A stretch of 47,048 nt of DNA from an uncultured Actinomyces sp. (GTDB taxonomy: Bacteria > Actinomycetota > Actinomycetes > Actinomycetales > Actinomycetaceae), in contig CALISI010000019.1 of NCBI GenBank assembly GCA_938041695.1, positions 1 to 47,048 on the forward strand. The letters run 5' to 3'. Each line of letters starts with the position of its first letter. Position 1 is the first letter of the stretch. Below the pieces are notes generated by a model. It saw only the letters and a program-made list of their open reading frames with translations. It was not told where the DNA came from and searched no databases. A program made the translations under genes and the position numbers. Positions 32,009 to 39,297 of this stretch are shown here, in pieces.

Positions 32009-33951
32009 ACGAGGACCTGGTCGAGGTCTCTGGCCGCGTCCTGGATGCGGTCGTTGCCCACATGGGCGGGTCCGCGCGCGAGGGCCAGGCCTCGATGGTT
32101 GCCGAAGGAGCCGCTGCGCTCGAGGACCGTCACCACCTCCTCGTGCAGGCGGGAACGGGCACCGGTAAGTCGCTTGGCTACCTGGTGCCCCTGCTGACCT
32201 ACTGTGCGACGAGCGGTGTGCGAGGCGTGGTCTCGACGGCCACGCTCGCGCTGCAGCGTCAGATTCTCGTCAAGGACGCGCCGGTTGCTATTGACGCGGT
32301 CGCTTCCGTGACGGGGACGCGTCTGAAGGTCGCGGTGCTCAAGGGCTGGTCGAACTATGCGTGCCTGCATAAGCTCGACGGAGGGTATCCCACCGAGGGA
32401 ACTCTTTTTGAAGACCGGGATATGAGCGTCGGACCGACGGGTGAACTCGGCAAGGAGATCCTGCGCATTCGCGAGTGGATCAGCGACACCACGACGGGGG
32501 ACCGCGATGATCTGGTGCCTGGCGTCTCGGACCGGTCCTGGCACCATGCGTCGGTCGCCAAACCCGAGTGCCTGGGGAAGCATTGCCCGCTCATCGACGA
32601 GTGTTTCGCGCAGGCGGCCCGTCTGGAGGCCGCGGACGCGGATGTCGTCGTCACGAACCATTCGTTGTTCGGCATCAACGCGTGCGGGGAGGGCGAGCTC
32701 TTCGGCGAGTACGACGCCGTCGTCATCGACGAGGCCCACGAGCTGGCCGACCGCGTGCGTTCCCAGGCGGCCGCAGACCTGACGGTGGCCCGCGTGAGTC
32801 GCGTGGCGCGTTCCCTGCGCTCGAATCTCTCGATCGATTCCACGGACCTCGACGAGGCCGGGGCTGGGCTGGGCGCTGCTCTGGCTCCCCTGGAGGCGGG
32901 CCTCCTCGAATACCGGCCGAGCGCCCTCGTCGACGCGATGGTCGTCCTCGATGGCGCGGCTCGGCGCGCCAGCCACGAGGTGTCGGACGCGCAGGGAGAG
33001 CCCGCCGCCAAACTCTTAGCCCGTGCCGCCATTGATGAGCTGATCGCGGCGCTCGACGCGTGGGGGAGGGACCCCGACCAGTCGATCGCCTACATCACGA
33101 AGGATGAGTCCGATAATGCGCGCCTCACTGTTGGGCCCCTTGACGTGTCCGCAGCCATCGGTGGAACCGGTATCGGTGAGCGCCCCGCGATCCTCACGTC
33201 CGCGACGCTCGCGCTCGGCGGGAACTTCGACTTCATGGCCGCGCAATCCGGCATGGCTGTGTCGGGCGTGCCCTGGCACGGCATCGACGTGGGATCCCCC
33301 TTCGACCACGGTCGCCAGGGCATCCGCTACGTGGCGACCCACCTGCCCCTGCCCGGGCGCGACGGTCCCTGCGAGGAACTGCTCGACGAGCTCGTCGAAC
33401 TCGCGCAGGCCTCGGGCGGAGGGATGCTAGCCCTCTTCGCGTCGAAGCGCGGGGCGATGGCTGGAGCGCAGGCCCTGCGTGAGCGTACGGACTTGACCGT
33501 CTACCTGCAGGGCGAAGAAACGTTGGCTCAGCTGATCCAGCGCTTCCGGGAAGAACGTGACTCCTGCCTCGTGGGCACGATGTCCCTGTGGCAGGGTGTC
33601 GACGTGGCCGGAGAGGCCTGCCGACTCGTCGTCATCGACAAGATTCCGTTCCCGCGCCCTGACGATCCTGTGTCCCGCGCCCGATCCATGGACGTGGAAC
33701 GCCGTGGCGGCAACGGCTTCGTATCCGTCTCTCTCACGCACGCGGCGCTCATGATGGCCCAGGGCGTGGGGCGCCTTCTGCGCTCAACCAACGACCGGGG
33801 TGTCGTCGCGATCCTCGATCCGCGCCTGGTGACGAAGCGCTATGGCAGTTTCATCATGCGCTCCCTGCCCGCCATGTGGCCGACGACGGATCCGCAGATC
33901 GTTCGCGGTGCCCTGCGTCGCCTCGCGCAGGGGAGCGACCACGAGGGGTAA
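32005..33951 (+). CDS. dinG: DinG-type ATP-dependent DNA helicase (XPD-like)
   Basis: This is a superfamily 2, XPD/DinG-like 5' to 3' helicase of 648 residues. Walker A is AGTGTGKS (residues 49-56) and Walker B contains the DEAH box (VVIDEAHE, about 240). Between them are four cysteines suited to an iron-sulfur cluster: one in NYACLHK and three in CLGKHCPLIDEC (about 189-200). The C-terminal motifs include LWQGVDVAGEACRLVVIDKIPFP and a VGRLLRST motif VI. The GTG start overlaps the hflX stop, so the two are co-translated. No LexA box lies upstream, though DinG is SOS-linked in E. coli. Confidence 0.9.
   Translation: MNEDLVEVSGRVLDAVVAHMGGSAREGQASMVAEGAAALEDRHHLLVQAGTGTGKSLGYLVPLLTYCATSGVRGVVSTATLALQRQILVKDAPVAIDAVASVTGTRLKVAVLKGWSNYACLHKLDGGYPTEGTLFEDRDMSVGPTGELGKEILRIREWISDTTTGDRDDLVPGVSDRSWHHASVAKPECLGKHCPLIDECFAQAARLEAADADVVVTNHSLFGINACGEGELFGEYDAVVIDEAHELADRVRSQAAADLTVARVSRVARSLRSNLSIDSTDLDEAGAGLGAALAPLEAGLLEYRPSALVDAMVVLDGAARRASHEVSDAQGEPAAKLLARAAIDELIAALDAWGRDPDQSIAYITKDESDNARLTVGPLDVSAAIGGTGIGERPAILTSATLALGGNFDFMAAQSGMAVSGVPWHGIDVGSPFDHGRQGIRYVATHLPLPGRDGPCEELLDELVELAQASGGGMLALFASKRGAMAGAQALRERTDLTVYLQGEETLAQLIQRFREERDSCLVGTMSLWQGVDVAGEACRLVVIDKIPFPRPDDPVSRARSMDVERRGGNGFVSVSLTHAALMMAQGVGRLLRSTNDRGVVAILDPRLVTKRYGSFIMRSLPAMWPTTDPQIVRGALRRLAQGSDHEG
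32851..32863 (+). repeat. GACGAGGCCGGGG repeat, copy 6
   Basis: Exact copy in the dinG gene, read as D-E-A-G; the flank CCTC before and C after are shared with copy 5. Confidence 0.7.
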
Positions 33952-34047
33952 GTAGCCTGTGAACGTGTAAAACGTCGCACAGTTAACGGGCGCGGGGAGG
34001 CTTCCATCTGAGAGAATAGACGTGCCCGCAGACTCTAGGAGACACTC

Positions 34048-35037
34048 GTGGAAAATAAAGCCCAGACCCTGTACCCGTCAAAGTCCTCCGGACGTCCCTC
34101 TAAGATCGCCATTATCGGCGCCGGTGCGGTTGGTACCGCTGTCGCGTACGCCTGCGCGATGCGCGGCGATGCCCGCTCGATCGTCCTCCAGGACATCAAT
34201 AAGGCGAAGGTGGAGGCCGAGGCCCTTGACATGGCTCACGGCATTCAGTTCACCCCCGCCGGCTCAATTGAGGGCTCCGACGACGTTGAGATCGTTCGTG
34301 GTTCCGACCTGATCATCGTGACTGCTGGCGCGAAGCAGCAGCCCGGACAGTCGCGCCTTGAGCTGGCCGGTTCGACCGTCAACCTTATGAAGAAGATCGT
34401 GCCGAACCTGCAGAACGTGGCCCCTGACGCCCGCTTCATGTTCGTCACGAACCCCGTTGACGTCATCACCTACGTGGCGCTCAAGCTCACGGGACTGCCC
34501 CGCAACCAGGTCTTCGGTTCGGGCACGGTGCTCGACACCTCCCGCCTGCGCTACCTTGTCTCGCGCGAGACCGGTGTTGCCACCCAGAACATCCACGCGT
34601 ACGTGGCGGGCGAGCACGGCGATTCTGAGGTCGCCCTGTGGTCCAGCGCTGAGATCGGCAACGTTCCGCTGTCGCAATGGGGCCCGACCCTGTCCGGTGG
34701 TGTCTTCGACTCGGCTCTGCGCAACTCCATTGCACAGGAGGTCGTCCAGAGCGCCTACAAGATCATTGAGGGCAAGGGTGCGACGAACTACGCGATCGGC
34801 CTGTCTGCTGCGAATATTGCGGGTGCTGTCCTGCGTGACGAGCAGCGAGTCCTGACCATTTCGACCCTGCTCGAGGACTGGGAAGGTATCTCGGACGTCG
34901 TCATGGCCGCCCCGACCATCGTGGGCCGCGACGGCGCCGGACGAGTCCTCAACCCGCCGCTCACGCTCAACGAGCGCGATGGCCTGACCGCCTCGGCCCA
35001 GCGCCTGCGTCAGGTCGCCCGCGACCTGGGCTTCTGA
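34048..35037 (+). CDS. ldh: L-lactate dehydrogenase
   Basis: This enzyme interconverts pyruvate and L-lactate with NAD, regenerating NAD during fermentation. The 329-residue product has the Rossmann loop AIIGAGAVGTAVAYA (about residues 26-40), the substrate-specificity loop region AKQQPGQSRLEL, VTNPVDVITYV, GSGTVLDTSRLRYL and the catalytic His in GEHGDSEVALW (about 190-200). Gln at the specificity position fits lactate rather than malate dehydrogenase. TAGGAG at 34036-34041 supports the GTG start; TAGACG at 34017-34022 may be the -10. A strong terminator follows. Confidence 0.96.
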   Translation: MENKAQTLYPSKSSGRPSKIAIIGAGAVGTAVAYACAMRGDARSIVLQDINKAKVEAEALDMAHGIQFTPAGSIEGSDDVEIVRGSDLIIVTAGAKQQPGQSRLELAGSTVNLMKKIVPNLQNVAPDARFMFVTNPVDVITYVALKLTGLPRNQVFGSGTVLDTSRLRYLVSRETGVATQNIHAYVAGEHGDSEVALWSSAEIGNVPLSQWGPTLSGGVFDSALRNSIAQEVVQSAYKIIEGKGATNYAIGLSAANIAGAVLRDEQRVLTISTLLEDWEGISDVVMAAPTIVGRDGAGRVLNPPLTLNERDGLTASAQRLRQVARDLGF

Positions 35038-35048
35038 GCCTCATCCTG

Positions 35049-35089
35049 ATAAAGAGTGGCGCCACCCCACGGGTGGCGCCACTCTTTAT
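35049..35089 (+). terminator. Bidirectional terminator between ldh and lexA
   Basis: A perfect 19-bp stem (35049-35067 with 35071-35089) with a 3-nt loop. The arms begin ATAAAG and end CTTTAT, so each strand has a short U-rich end. The genes on both sides converge on it. Confidence 0.93.
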
Positions 35090-35117
35090 GTTGTTGCGGG
35101 CCTTTTCTTGCGGTGCG

Positions 35118-35798
35118 TCAGAGTGAACGAATGACCGTCACGACCTTGCCGAGAATGGTGGCCTCGTCGCCAGGAATAGGGGAGTAGTCCTGGTTGTGTG
35201 GGAGCAGCCAGACGTGGCCGCCCGTGATGGACAGTTCCTTGACCGTGGCCTCGCCGTCGATCATGGCAGCGACAAATTCTCCGTTGCGAGCGTCGTTCTG
35301 AGAGCGGATGACGACGTAGTCACCGTCGAAGATGCCAGCGTCGACCATTGACTCGCCGCTGACCTCGAGCATGAAGAGGTCACCGTGCCCGGTCATGGAC
35401 GTTGGCAGGTGGAACACGTCCTCCACGTGCTGCTCAGCCGTGATGGGCGCACCAGCGGCGATGCGTCCGACCAAAGGAATAGCCGTTCCCTCTTCCTCCA
35501 CGTGGGAGACGGGCACTTCGATACGAACGACCTTTTCAGAGGGCTGTGAGGAGGGCGTGATGCCGAGCTCGCTGCGTGCACGATCCGTGAGGTCAAGGGC
35601 ACGCGGCAGTCCGGGTTCGCGCACAAGGTACCCGTCGGCTTCAAGGGCGTCGAGGTGGTGTTTCACGGTCGACGGTGATGCCAATCCAACCGCGGATGCG
35701 ATCTCGCGCACAGATGGGGGAAATCCACTCGATGCCAACTTTTCGTTGATAACACGCAGGATCGTGCGGTGGCGATCGCTGATCGGTCGCTCGGTCAT
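35118..35798 (-). CDS. lexA: SOS repressor LexA
   Basis: LexA represses SOS genes and cuts itself when RecA filaments form. The 226-residue product has the N-terminal winged helix (DRHRTILRVINEKLASSGFPPSVREIA region, about residues 8-34), the Ala-Gly cleavage site in GRIAAGAPI (about 111-119), the catalytic Ser in SGESMVDAGIFDGD (about 150-163) and the catalytic Lys in DGEATVKELS (about 188-197). The start is a conventional ATG. It is divergent from the LysM gene, with 187 bp between them containing one exact and one near-perfect LexA box, the standard actinobacterial lexA/cell-division-inhibitor pair. Confidence 0.97.
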   Translation of the reverse strand: MTERPISDRHRTILRVINEKLASSGFPPSVREIASAVGLASPSTVKHHLDALEADGYLVREPGLPRALDLTDRARSELGITPSSQPSEKVVRIEVPVSHVEEEGTAIPLVGRIAAGAPITAEQHVEDVFHLPTSMTGHGDLFMLEVSGESMVDAGIFDGDYVVIRSQNDARNGEFVAAMIDGEATVKELSITGGHVWLLPHNQDYSPIPGDEATILGKVVTVIRSL

Positions 35799-35886
35799 GG
35801 CCTCTCCCTCTCCTGTGGGTGGACGCAGATGTGCATGGGTGGTCGTCCACTGGATACGTCAAGGATATGACGATCGCAGGCGAAAT

Positions 35887-35901
35887 GAAACATATGTTCG
35901 A
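35887..35901 (-). promoter_or_regulatory. Near-consensus LexA box on the lexA side
   Basis: AAACATATGTTC (35888-35899) differs from GAAC-N4-GTTC by one base and has a full GTTCGA half-site. It lies about 90 bp before the lexA start and probably serves autoregulation. Confidence 0.6.
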
Positions 35902-35948
35902 GCGGGTCTCGACATTGTTTGGATTGCATGCTATCGTACAGGTGTTCG

Positions 35949-35964
35949 ACGAACAGATGTTCGA
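35949..35964 (+). promoter_or_regulatory. LexA (SOS) box of the LysM gene
   Basis: ACGAACAGATGTTCGA contains the exact CGAAC-N4-GTTCG site. It lies 21 bp before the LysM start, just after the likely promoter (TTGTTT at 35915-35920). Confidence 0.9.
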
Positions 35965-35985
35965 TTGAGGTTTCTGGAGGTTCTC

Positions 35986-36450
35986 ATGAGTGTTCCCGTT
36001 GTGAGGAAGACTGTCGTCTCGTTCCCTGCGCGCCGCTCACCGCTGCGTGCTCTTGAGGATGCGCCCCTTGCGACCGTTCGTGACATCTCCACCGCACCTT
36101 CTGTGCGTCGTCGTGTTGAGGCTCAGCGTATTGATGATCCTTCGTATCTGCGTGCGCCCGCCGCTCCTCGTCGTCGGGCTCAGTCGTCGCGTCGCGGTTT
36201 GTTCGCTGGCGTGCTGGCGACGCTCGTCCTGTCGGTTGGCGCTGGTGCCCTTGGTCTGGCCATTCAGCCGGACGTGTACGATGGTCCGACCGTCACGAAG
36301 GCTGTCGTCAGCGGAGACTCTGTGTGGTCGCTTGCCCAGAGCGTGAAGACGGACCGTCCGCTGGAACAGGTCGTCGCCGACATTGAACGCATGAACGACG
36401 TGAGTGGTGCCCTGCAGCCTGGCCAGAGGATCATTGTCCCTGTTCGCTGA
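35986..36450 (+). CDS. SOS-induced LysM-domain membrane protein, probable cell-division suppressor
   Basis: The 154-residue product has a basic cytoplasmic N-terminus of about 65 residues, one membrane helix (GLFAGVLATLVLSVGAGALG, about residues 69-88), and a C-terminal LysM peptidoglycan-binding domain (KAVVSGDSVWSLAQSV to QPGQRIIVPVR, about 105-154). Position opposite lexA, size, topology and SOS box match Rv2719c of mycobacteria and the functional analogue DivS of corynebacteria, which delay division after DNA damage. TGGAGG at 35975-35980 sets the ATG. No hydrolase domain is visible, so wall binding, not cutting, is the likely role. Confidence 0.88.
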   Translation: MSVPVVRKTVVSFPARRSPLRALEDAPLATVRDISTAPSVRRRVEAQRIDDPSYLRAPAAPRRRAQSSRRGLFAGVLATLVLSVGAGALGLAIQPDVYDGPTVTKAVVSGDSVWSLAQSVKTDRPLEQVVADIERMNDVSGALQPGQRIIVPVR

Positions 36451-36494
36451 CGGTGGCACGTGGGACTCCTGTGACAGGCGGGGGTCTTTGCGTG

Positions 36495-36506
36495 TACCGT
36501 TGAGGG
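36495..36506 (+). promoter_or_regulatory. Possible leaderless-type -10 of nrdR
   Basis: TACCGT (36495-36500) is followed by 6 nt and the GTG at 36507. A GAGGGG run directly before the start is too close to serve as a normal ribosome binding site. Confidence 0.45.
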
Positions 36507-37094
36507 GTGCACTGCCCTTTCTGTCATAACCCGGATTCACGCGTCGTCGATACGCGCATCGCGGACGACGGCGCTTCGATTCGGCGTCGTCGTGAGTGCA
36601 CGCATTGCAAGAAGCGTTTTACGACGCTCGAGACCTCGTCATTCCAGGTTGTCAAGCGCTCCGGTGTGGTTGAGTCCTTCTCCCGTAACAAGGTGGTGTC
36701 GGGAGTGAAAAAGGCCTGCCAGGGTCGGCCTGTGTCGGATGATCAGCTTGCAATTCTTGCTCAGCAGGTGGAGGAGCAGCTGCGCTCGACGGGTGTCTCC
36801 AACGTGTCGACGGACGAGGTCGGAAAGGCGATTCTCCCGTTTTTGCGCGATCTGGATGTCATCGCATACTTGCGCTTCGCCTCCGTCTATCGTCAGTTCG
36901 ATACCCTCGATGATTTCGAACAGGCCATTCAGGCGTTGCGTGAGCGTGCGCAGGGTGGTGACGCGGTGTCCGAGGCCGGTGCCCACGCGGACGTCGAACC
37001 TGCGGCGCCCGCGCCCGCGAAGAAGCCTCGCAAGGCGCGTTCTTCGCGTAAGCGCTCTATCTCTAACGCCCCGACGCTGCTGGGAGACGACTAA
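36507..37094 (+). CDS. nrdR: Transcriptional repressor NrdR
   Basis: NrdR represses ribonucleotide reductase genes in response to dATP/ATP. The 195-residue product has the N-terminal zinc ribbon with cysteines in HCPFCHNPDSRVVDTR (residues 2-17) and CTHCKKRFTTLE (about 31-42), and then the ATP-cone domain (about 47-137, with KRSGVVESFSRNKVVSGVKKAC). A tail of about 45 residues, first acidic and then Lys/Arg-rich, is longer than usual. It follows the LysM gene by 56 nt and could be reached by SOS-induced read-through as well as by its own promoter. Confidence 0.96.
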   Translation: MHCPFCHNPDSRVVDTRIADDGASIRRRRECTHCKKRFTTLETSSFQVVKRSGVVESFSRNKVVSGVKKACQGRPVSDDQLAILAQQVEEQLRSTGVSNVSTDEVGKAILPFLRDLDVIAYLRFASVYRQFDTLDDFEQAIQALRERAQGGDAVSEAGAHADVEPAAPAPAKKPRKARSSRKRSISNAPTLLGDD

Positions 37095-37110
37095 TCAACG
37101 TGCACGAATA

Positions 37111-37139
37111 ATGCCCGGTCCCGCGACGGGGCCGGGCAT
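37111..37139 (+). terminator. Hairpin after nrdR
   Basis: ATGCCCGGTCCC (37111-37122) pairs with GGGGCCGGGCAT (37128-37139) with one G-U pair, between nrdR and the convergent acyl-CoA ligase. No T-run. Confidence 0.65.
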
Positions 37140-37164
37140 CATCGCTGTGACGGTGGTGGGACGA

Positions 37165-39213
37165 CTACTCCTCGTCCGTCTCCTCGTGGCGCTGTACCGG
37201 TGCATCAGATGCGTCGGTCGGCGCAAAAGTGTGCTCGGAGGAGGATGTACGAACCCCGGCGACCGTCTCACGCGCGCCAGCCATCGCCTCAGCGACGGAA
37301 TCGCGTGCTCCAGCCATCGCCTCGGAGGCGCTTTCTCGGGCGCCCGCCACCCGCTCTGACATGGACTCGCGTGCCTCGGCTACGGCCTCGGAGACGGCGC
37401 CACGTGCACCCGCGACGGCCTCGCGCGCCTCGGCGACCCTCTCTGACATGGACTCGCGTGCCTCGGCCACGGCCTCGGAGACGGCGCCGCGCGCACCCGC
37501 GACAGCCTCGCGCGCACTGGCAACCGCGTCGGTTGCGGCAGCCTGGGCACCCATGATCTGCTCGCGGACCTTCTTGCGCATGACCTTGCCCAGCTGAGAG
37601 CGAGGCAGCTCGGTCATGACGACGATCTGCCGGGGGAGCGCGTAGTGGGCCAGGGACTTCTCCGCCCACTTGCGCAGGTCTGCGAGCGTGACGGAGGCGC
37701 CGGTTTCGAGGACGACGGCTGCGACGACGTCTTCACCGGACTCCCCGGCGGGTACACCAACCGCCGCAACATCCACAACGCCCGGCATTGAACGCACGGC
37801 GTTCTCCACCTGTGTCGGGTAGACGTTGAAGCCGGAGGAGTTGATCATCTCCTTGCGCCGATCCGCCATGTAGATGAAGCCGTCGCGCACCTGAACGAGG
37901 TCGCCCGTGCGCAGCCATCCATCCTCGGTGAAGACTTCGGCGGTCTCGTCGTCCTGGTTCCAATAGCCGGAGAACACCTGCGGGCCGCGGGCAATGAGCT
38001 CACCGACCTCGCCATCGGCAACCTCGAGGGAGGGGTTTTCCGGATCGACGATGCGCACCTGGGTGGAGGGGAAGGGGATGCCGAGCGCCCCGCGTGCTCG
38101 CGAGGAGGCGAGGGGTGATCCCAAGATGATCGGTGAGGCCTCCGTCATGCCGTAGCCTTCGATCATGAGGCCGCCGGTGGCCTGCTCCCACTGGTCGGCC
38201 AGTGCGGCCGAGAGAGGCATTGCGCCCGAGAGCGAGAAATGGATCGAGGACAGGTCCGCGTTCGTGCCCTCCGCCGCCGCGAGCAGGCGCTCGTACATGG
38301 GCGGAACGCCCAGGAAGAACGTGCACGGCAGGCGGCGCTGAGCTGCCAGTACCAGCGCAGTGTCGAATTTGGGGAACATAGCGATCGTCGCTCCCAGGCG
38401 CAGGCCCGCCAGGAAGCCAATCGTGAAGCCGAAGGCATGGAAGAGGGGAAGGATGCAGTAGAAGACCTCGGCCCCCTCGTGGAGGACCGGTACCCACGCG
38501 ATCGATTCTTCGACATTGGCCATGAGGTTGGCGTGCGTGAGTGCGGCGGCCTTTGGGACGCCTGTCGTTCCACCCGTGTGAATGAGCAGGGCGATGTCGT
38601 CCATGGCGCACGGGCAGCTGCCCTGCCAGGGGGCGGCCGAGCGCATCGCGCGCGTCCAGGAGCGCGCCCAGCCGGGACGCGGGCTTGCGAGCTGCTCGCG
38701 CTTCTCGCGTGCCGCCTTCACGGGCAGCTTCAGCGCCAGGCGCGAGGCCGTGGGCAGCGCCGACGTCAGGTCCATGGAGAAGGTGGTGTGGCCGCGCCCG
38801 AGGAACGTGAGTTTCTCGAGGGTTTTGGACCACGCGATCGTCACGCGTGCGCCGTGACGAGCGTACTCGCTTTCTAGTTCGCCTGCGGGGGCCAGGGGAT
38901 TGTGCTCGACGACGACCGCGCCGAGCAGCATCGTGCCGAGAACGGCGATGGCATGCTGCGGGCAATTCGGCATGACGAGGGCAACCCGATCGCCGCGGCG
39001 CACGCCCGCCTGGTGGAGGGCTCCCGCGCACCGGCGCATGTCATCGGCGAGCTCCGCGTACGTGAGCTGGCGTGCAAAAAAAACGATGGCGGCACGCTTG
39101 GGGTATCGCGAGGCGACCTCCATGACCATCTCGGGAATGGGCTGAGCGGGCGTTGCGATCTCGTAGGCGACGCCGGGTGCGTACAGGGCGTGCAGCTGCG
39201 ACGTGAGGTCCAT
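37165..39213 (-). CDS. Long-chain fatty acid-CoA ligase family protein with amphipathic repeat tail
   Basis: The 682-residue product is an ANL-superfamily adenylating enzyme that would activate fatty acids as acyl-CoA. The P-loop LIHTGGTTGVPKAAALTHANL is near residues 209-229, GYGMTEASP near 353, the ATP-binding SGYWNQDDETAEVFTEDGWLRTGD with the conserved Asp near 425, and the C-terminal catalytic Lys in QLGKVMRKK near 546. After residue 554 about 100 residues consist of 11-residue repeats of the type A-G-A-R-x7, ending in an acidic tail; such helices often bind lipid surfaces. A good AGGAGG precedes the ATG, and a perfect inverted repeat overlaps its promoter. Confidence 0.9.
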   Translation of the reverse strand: MDLTSQLHALYAPGVAYEIATPAQPIPEMVMEVASRYPKRAAIVFFARQLTYAELADDMRRCAGALHQAGVRRGDRVALVMPNCPQHAIAVLGTMLLGAVVVEHNPLAPAGELESEYARHGARVTIAWSKTLEKLTFLGRGHTTFSMDLTSALPTASRLALKLPVKAAREKREQLASPRPGWARSWTRAMRSAAPWQGSCPCAMDDIALLIHTGGTTGVPKAAALTHANLMANVEESIAWVPVLHEGAEVFYCILPLFHAFGFTIGFLAGLRLGATIAMFPKFDTALVLAAQRRLPCTFFLGVPPMYERLLAAAEGTNADLSSIHFSLSGAMPLSAALADQWEQATGGLMIEGYGMTEASPIILGSPLASSRARGALGIPFPSTQVRIVDPENPSLEVADGEVGELIARGPQVFSGYWNQDDETAEVFTEDGWLRTGDLVQVRDGFIYMADRRKEMINSSGFNVYPTQVENAVRSMPGVVDVAAVGVPAGESGEDVVAAVVLETGASVTLADLRKWAEKSLAHYALPRQIVVMTELPRSQLGKVMRKKVREQIMGAQAAATDAVASAREAVAGARGAVSEAVAEARESMSERVAEAREAVAGARGAVSEAVAEARESMSERVAGARESASEAMAGARDSVAEAMAGARETVAGVRTSSSEHTFAPTDASDAPVQRHEETDEE
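37345..37518 (-). repeat. Tandem 87-bp duplication in the ligase gene
   Basis: Residues 566-594 and 595-623 are identical except for their first residue (S versus E), giving two 87-bp units with mostly silent differences. Each contains one 7-residue and two 11-residue helical units. Confidence 0.9.
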
Positions 39214-39229
39214 CTATCCTCCTGTGGGA

Positions 39230-39250
39230 ACGGTATACCTACGATACCGT
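39230..39250 (-). promoter_or_regulatory. Candidate repressor operator of the acyl-CoA ligase gene
   Basis: ACGGTAT (39230-39236) and ATACCGT (39244-39250) form a perfect 7-bp inverted repeat with a 7-nt spacer, 17 bp before the start codon and overlapping the likely -10 on the minus strand. The form fits a dimeric TetR- or GntR-family repressor; the regulator is not in this window. Confidence 0.5.
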
Positions 39251-39297
39251 AACCACGGTGTGCGTTGACCAGGTGGAAACGCGATGAACGCGACAGG

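Noticed and set aside
33955..34000. Possible Rex redox box upstream of ldh (CTGTG ... CACAG)
   Set aside because: The half-sites are too far apart and do not match the TTGTGA-N6-TCACAA spacing.
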